This document shows, in pieces, positions 50,598 to 51,558 of a DNA stretch of 51,558 nucleotides (within the stretch, counting starts at the first letter, position 1; every line of letters starts with the position of its first letter). The position numbers and the translations under genes are program-made. The DNA is taken from IMG/VR virus record IMGVR_UViG_3300034022_000666, positions 1 through 51,558 of that record; one strand, given 5' to 3'. This stretch comes from a virus. The notes beneath the pieces were generated by a model. That model made no database searches. It saw nothing but the letters and a program-made list of their open reading frames with translations, and was not told the DNA's origin.

Positions 50598-51558
50598 ATG
50601 GTAATTTCATTTCCCAATTCTCCAAGCACAAACGACATTCATTCGCAGGGAGCTCTTAGCTGGCGGTGGAACGGTTCATCGTGGTTATCTGTCAATGCTG
50701 GTGTTCAAGGCGCGCAGGGACTTCAAGGCATTCAGGGTATTCAAGGTATTACTGGTGCACAAGGAACGTTTGGTACTCAGGGTGCCGCAGGATTTGTAGG
50801 ATCCAATGGTGCACAGGGCGCTCAGGGTATTGATGGCTCACAAGGAATTAATGGATCGAATGGCGCTCAGGGTACACAAGGCACTCAGGGTATTCAAGGT
50901 CTCAAAGGAACAAAGATCACTCCAGGAGATACTGCGCCTTCAACTCCTTCTGAGAATGATCTTTGGTGGGATTCGACAAATGGTATTTTGATGGTGTACT
51001 ATAATGATGGTACCTCATCACAATGGGTATCTGCAAATTCTGGTATTGCGGGAGAACAAGGAATTCAAGGCATCCAAGGCGTACAAGGAATCCAGGGAAC
51101 TCAGGGAATTCAAGGCATACAAGGTGTCCAAGGTACACAAGGAACTCAGGGCGTCCAGGGTATTCAAGGTATTACCGGACTTGCCTTTACCATTGCGAAA
51201 ACATATCTCTCCGTTGCTGCTCTCACTGCCGACACGTCGCCGACGAGCATTGTGGCGGGACAGTTTGCCCTCATCAATACAACAAATGTAGAAGATGCAG
51301 AGAATTCAAGATTGTATATTTGGACCGGATCCGCCTATACTTTTGTTGACGATCTATCAGGTTCTGCTGGTATTCAAGGTATCACTGGATCGCAAGGCGT
51401 ACAGGGCATTCAAGGAACTCTAGGTACACAAGGTATTACTGGATCTCAAGGCACTCAAGGAACACAAGGCATCCAGGGTATTCAAGGTATTAGCGGTGCA
51501 TCAATTCTTGGAACCAATAATACCTTTACTGGAACAAATGCGTTTACAACGCTGAGCA
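50598..51558 (+). CDS. Collagen-like tail fibre, N-terminal part (runs off the window)
   Basis: The frame is open from the ATG at 50598 to the window end, 320 codons. It has the shared docking domain ([28 protein letters not shown]), Gly-X-Gln runs with [12 protein letters not shown], module B ([18 protein letters not shown], about residues 103-150), more triplets and one module A ([20 protein letters not shown], about 194-257). The visible end, [14 protein letters not shown], resembles the start of the tip in the fibre at 37021 (ILGSANTWTNTNNY). The missing end may therefore carry a similar tip and S74 chaperone. It is the fourth member of the module A/B fibre family. Confidence 0.85.
   Translation, partial: MVISFPNSPSTNDIHSQGALSWRWNGSSWLSVNAGVQGAQGLQGIQGIQGITGAQGTFGTQGAAGFVGSNGAQGAQGIDGSQGINGSNGAQGTQGTQGIQGLKGTKITPGDTAPSTPSENDLWWDSTNGILMVYYNDGTSSQWVSANSGIAGEQGIQGIQGVQGIQGTQGIQGIQGVQGTQGTQGVQGIQGITGLAFTIAKTYLSVAALTADTSPTSIVAGQFALINTTNVEDAENSRLYIWTGSAYTFVDDLSGSAGIQGITGSQGVQGIQGTLGTQGITGSQGTQGTQGIQGIQGISGASILGTNNTFTGTNAFTTLS

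Larger units (their letters stand above)
37430..51050 (+). repeat. Module B: four dispersed copies in fibre genes
   Basis: The module has about 48 residues with KG(T)-x-I at the start, NDLWWN, ILMIYY-x-DGD and QWV(S/T) near the end. Copies lie at about 37430-37577, 43729-43878, 49129-49275 and 50905-51050, always right after a GI/LQGxKG triplet run. It appears only in genes that also carry module A. Confidence 0.8.
37657..51368 (+). repeat. Module A: seven dispersed copies in four fibre genes
   Basis: The module has about 64 residues: [13 protein letters not shown], then (A/S)[12 protein letters not shown]-(A/P)-(D/E)-N-S-(K/R), LY-x-W-x-G-x-x-Y-x-F and DDLSG. Copies lie at about 37657-37845, 38209-38400, 41906-42095, 42863-43054, 43945-44137, 48322-48514 and 51178-51368. 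All are flanked by Gly-X-Gln repeats. Copies are strongly similar in protein and base sequence. Confidence 0.85.

Overview
This window is part of the genome of a tailed phage of the T4-like myovirus type. The evidence is a nearly complete set of T4-type baseplate genes (gp26, gp48, gp53, gp27, gp5, gp25, gp6, a gp7 equivalent, gp8), the head-completion nuclease gp4, the replication proteins gp59 and gp32, the late-transcription co-activator gp33, and repeated copies of the T4 late promoter box TATAAATA. The gp5 spike without a lysozyme domain, the DUF4815 virion protein and the collagen-like fibres resemble the marine/environmental T4-like phages more than coliphage T4. The host cannot be named. 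Almost no gene has a visible Shine-Dalgarno sequence, which would fit a host such as Bacteroidota or cyanobacteria.

Layout. 1-5051 (+): end of an unknown gene, a secreted transglycosylase-like lysis protein, a strongly folded intergenic RNA candidate (726-850), small unknown genes, then gp33 - unknown - gp59 - gp32 in T4-like order, closed by a strong terminator. 5118-9816 (-): read from the right, gp4, a conserved unknown, a tube-like protein, gp26, a short -1-frame reading frame joined to gp26 by a T TTT TTC slippery site, and the tape-measure protein. 9848-22107 (+): baseplate operon gp48, gp53, gp27, gp5, unknown, gp25, gp6, gp7-like, gp8. 22114-33176 (+): a large DUF4815 virion protein, a coiled-coil protein, a collagen-like fibre with an S74 chaperone, and smaller fibre or virion proteins. 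33231-36954 (+): a sugar-related cassette (five-bladed propeller protein, methyltransferase-TPR, double glycosyltransferase) with its own promoter-like sequence. 37021-51558 (+): a family of long fibres and spikes built from Gly-X-Gln repeats with interchangeable modules, two glycine-rich adhesin-like proteins, a beta-helix tailspike, and a fibre gene that runs off the end.

How it fits together. gp33, with gp55 and the clamp encoded elsewhere, would activate the TATAAATA promoters that precede gp4, gp48, gp25 and the fibre genes. Several of these boxes lie only 6-14 bases before the ATG, so the late mRNAs are predicted to be almost leaderless. The left-hand operon makes the tail tube length ruler and its assembly factors, the central operon makes the hub and wedges, and the right half makes the variable host-recognition apparatus.

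The points most worth follow-up are the gp26/-1 frameshift directly upstream of the tape-measure gene, the folded RNA at 726-850 behind a late-like promoter, the near-leaderless late promoters, and the GT25-GT2 cassette beside collagen-like fibres. There is no gene-free stretch above 300 bases.
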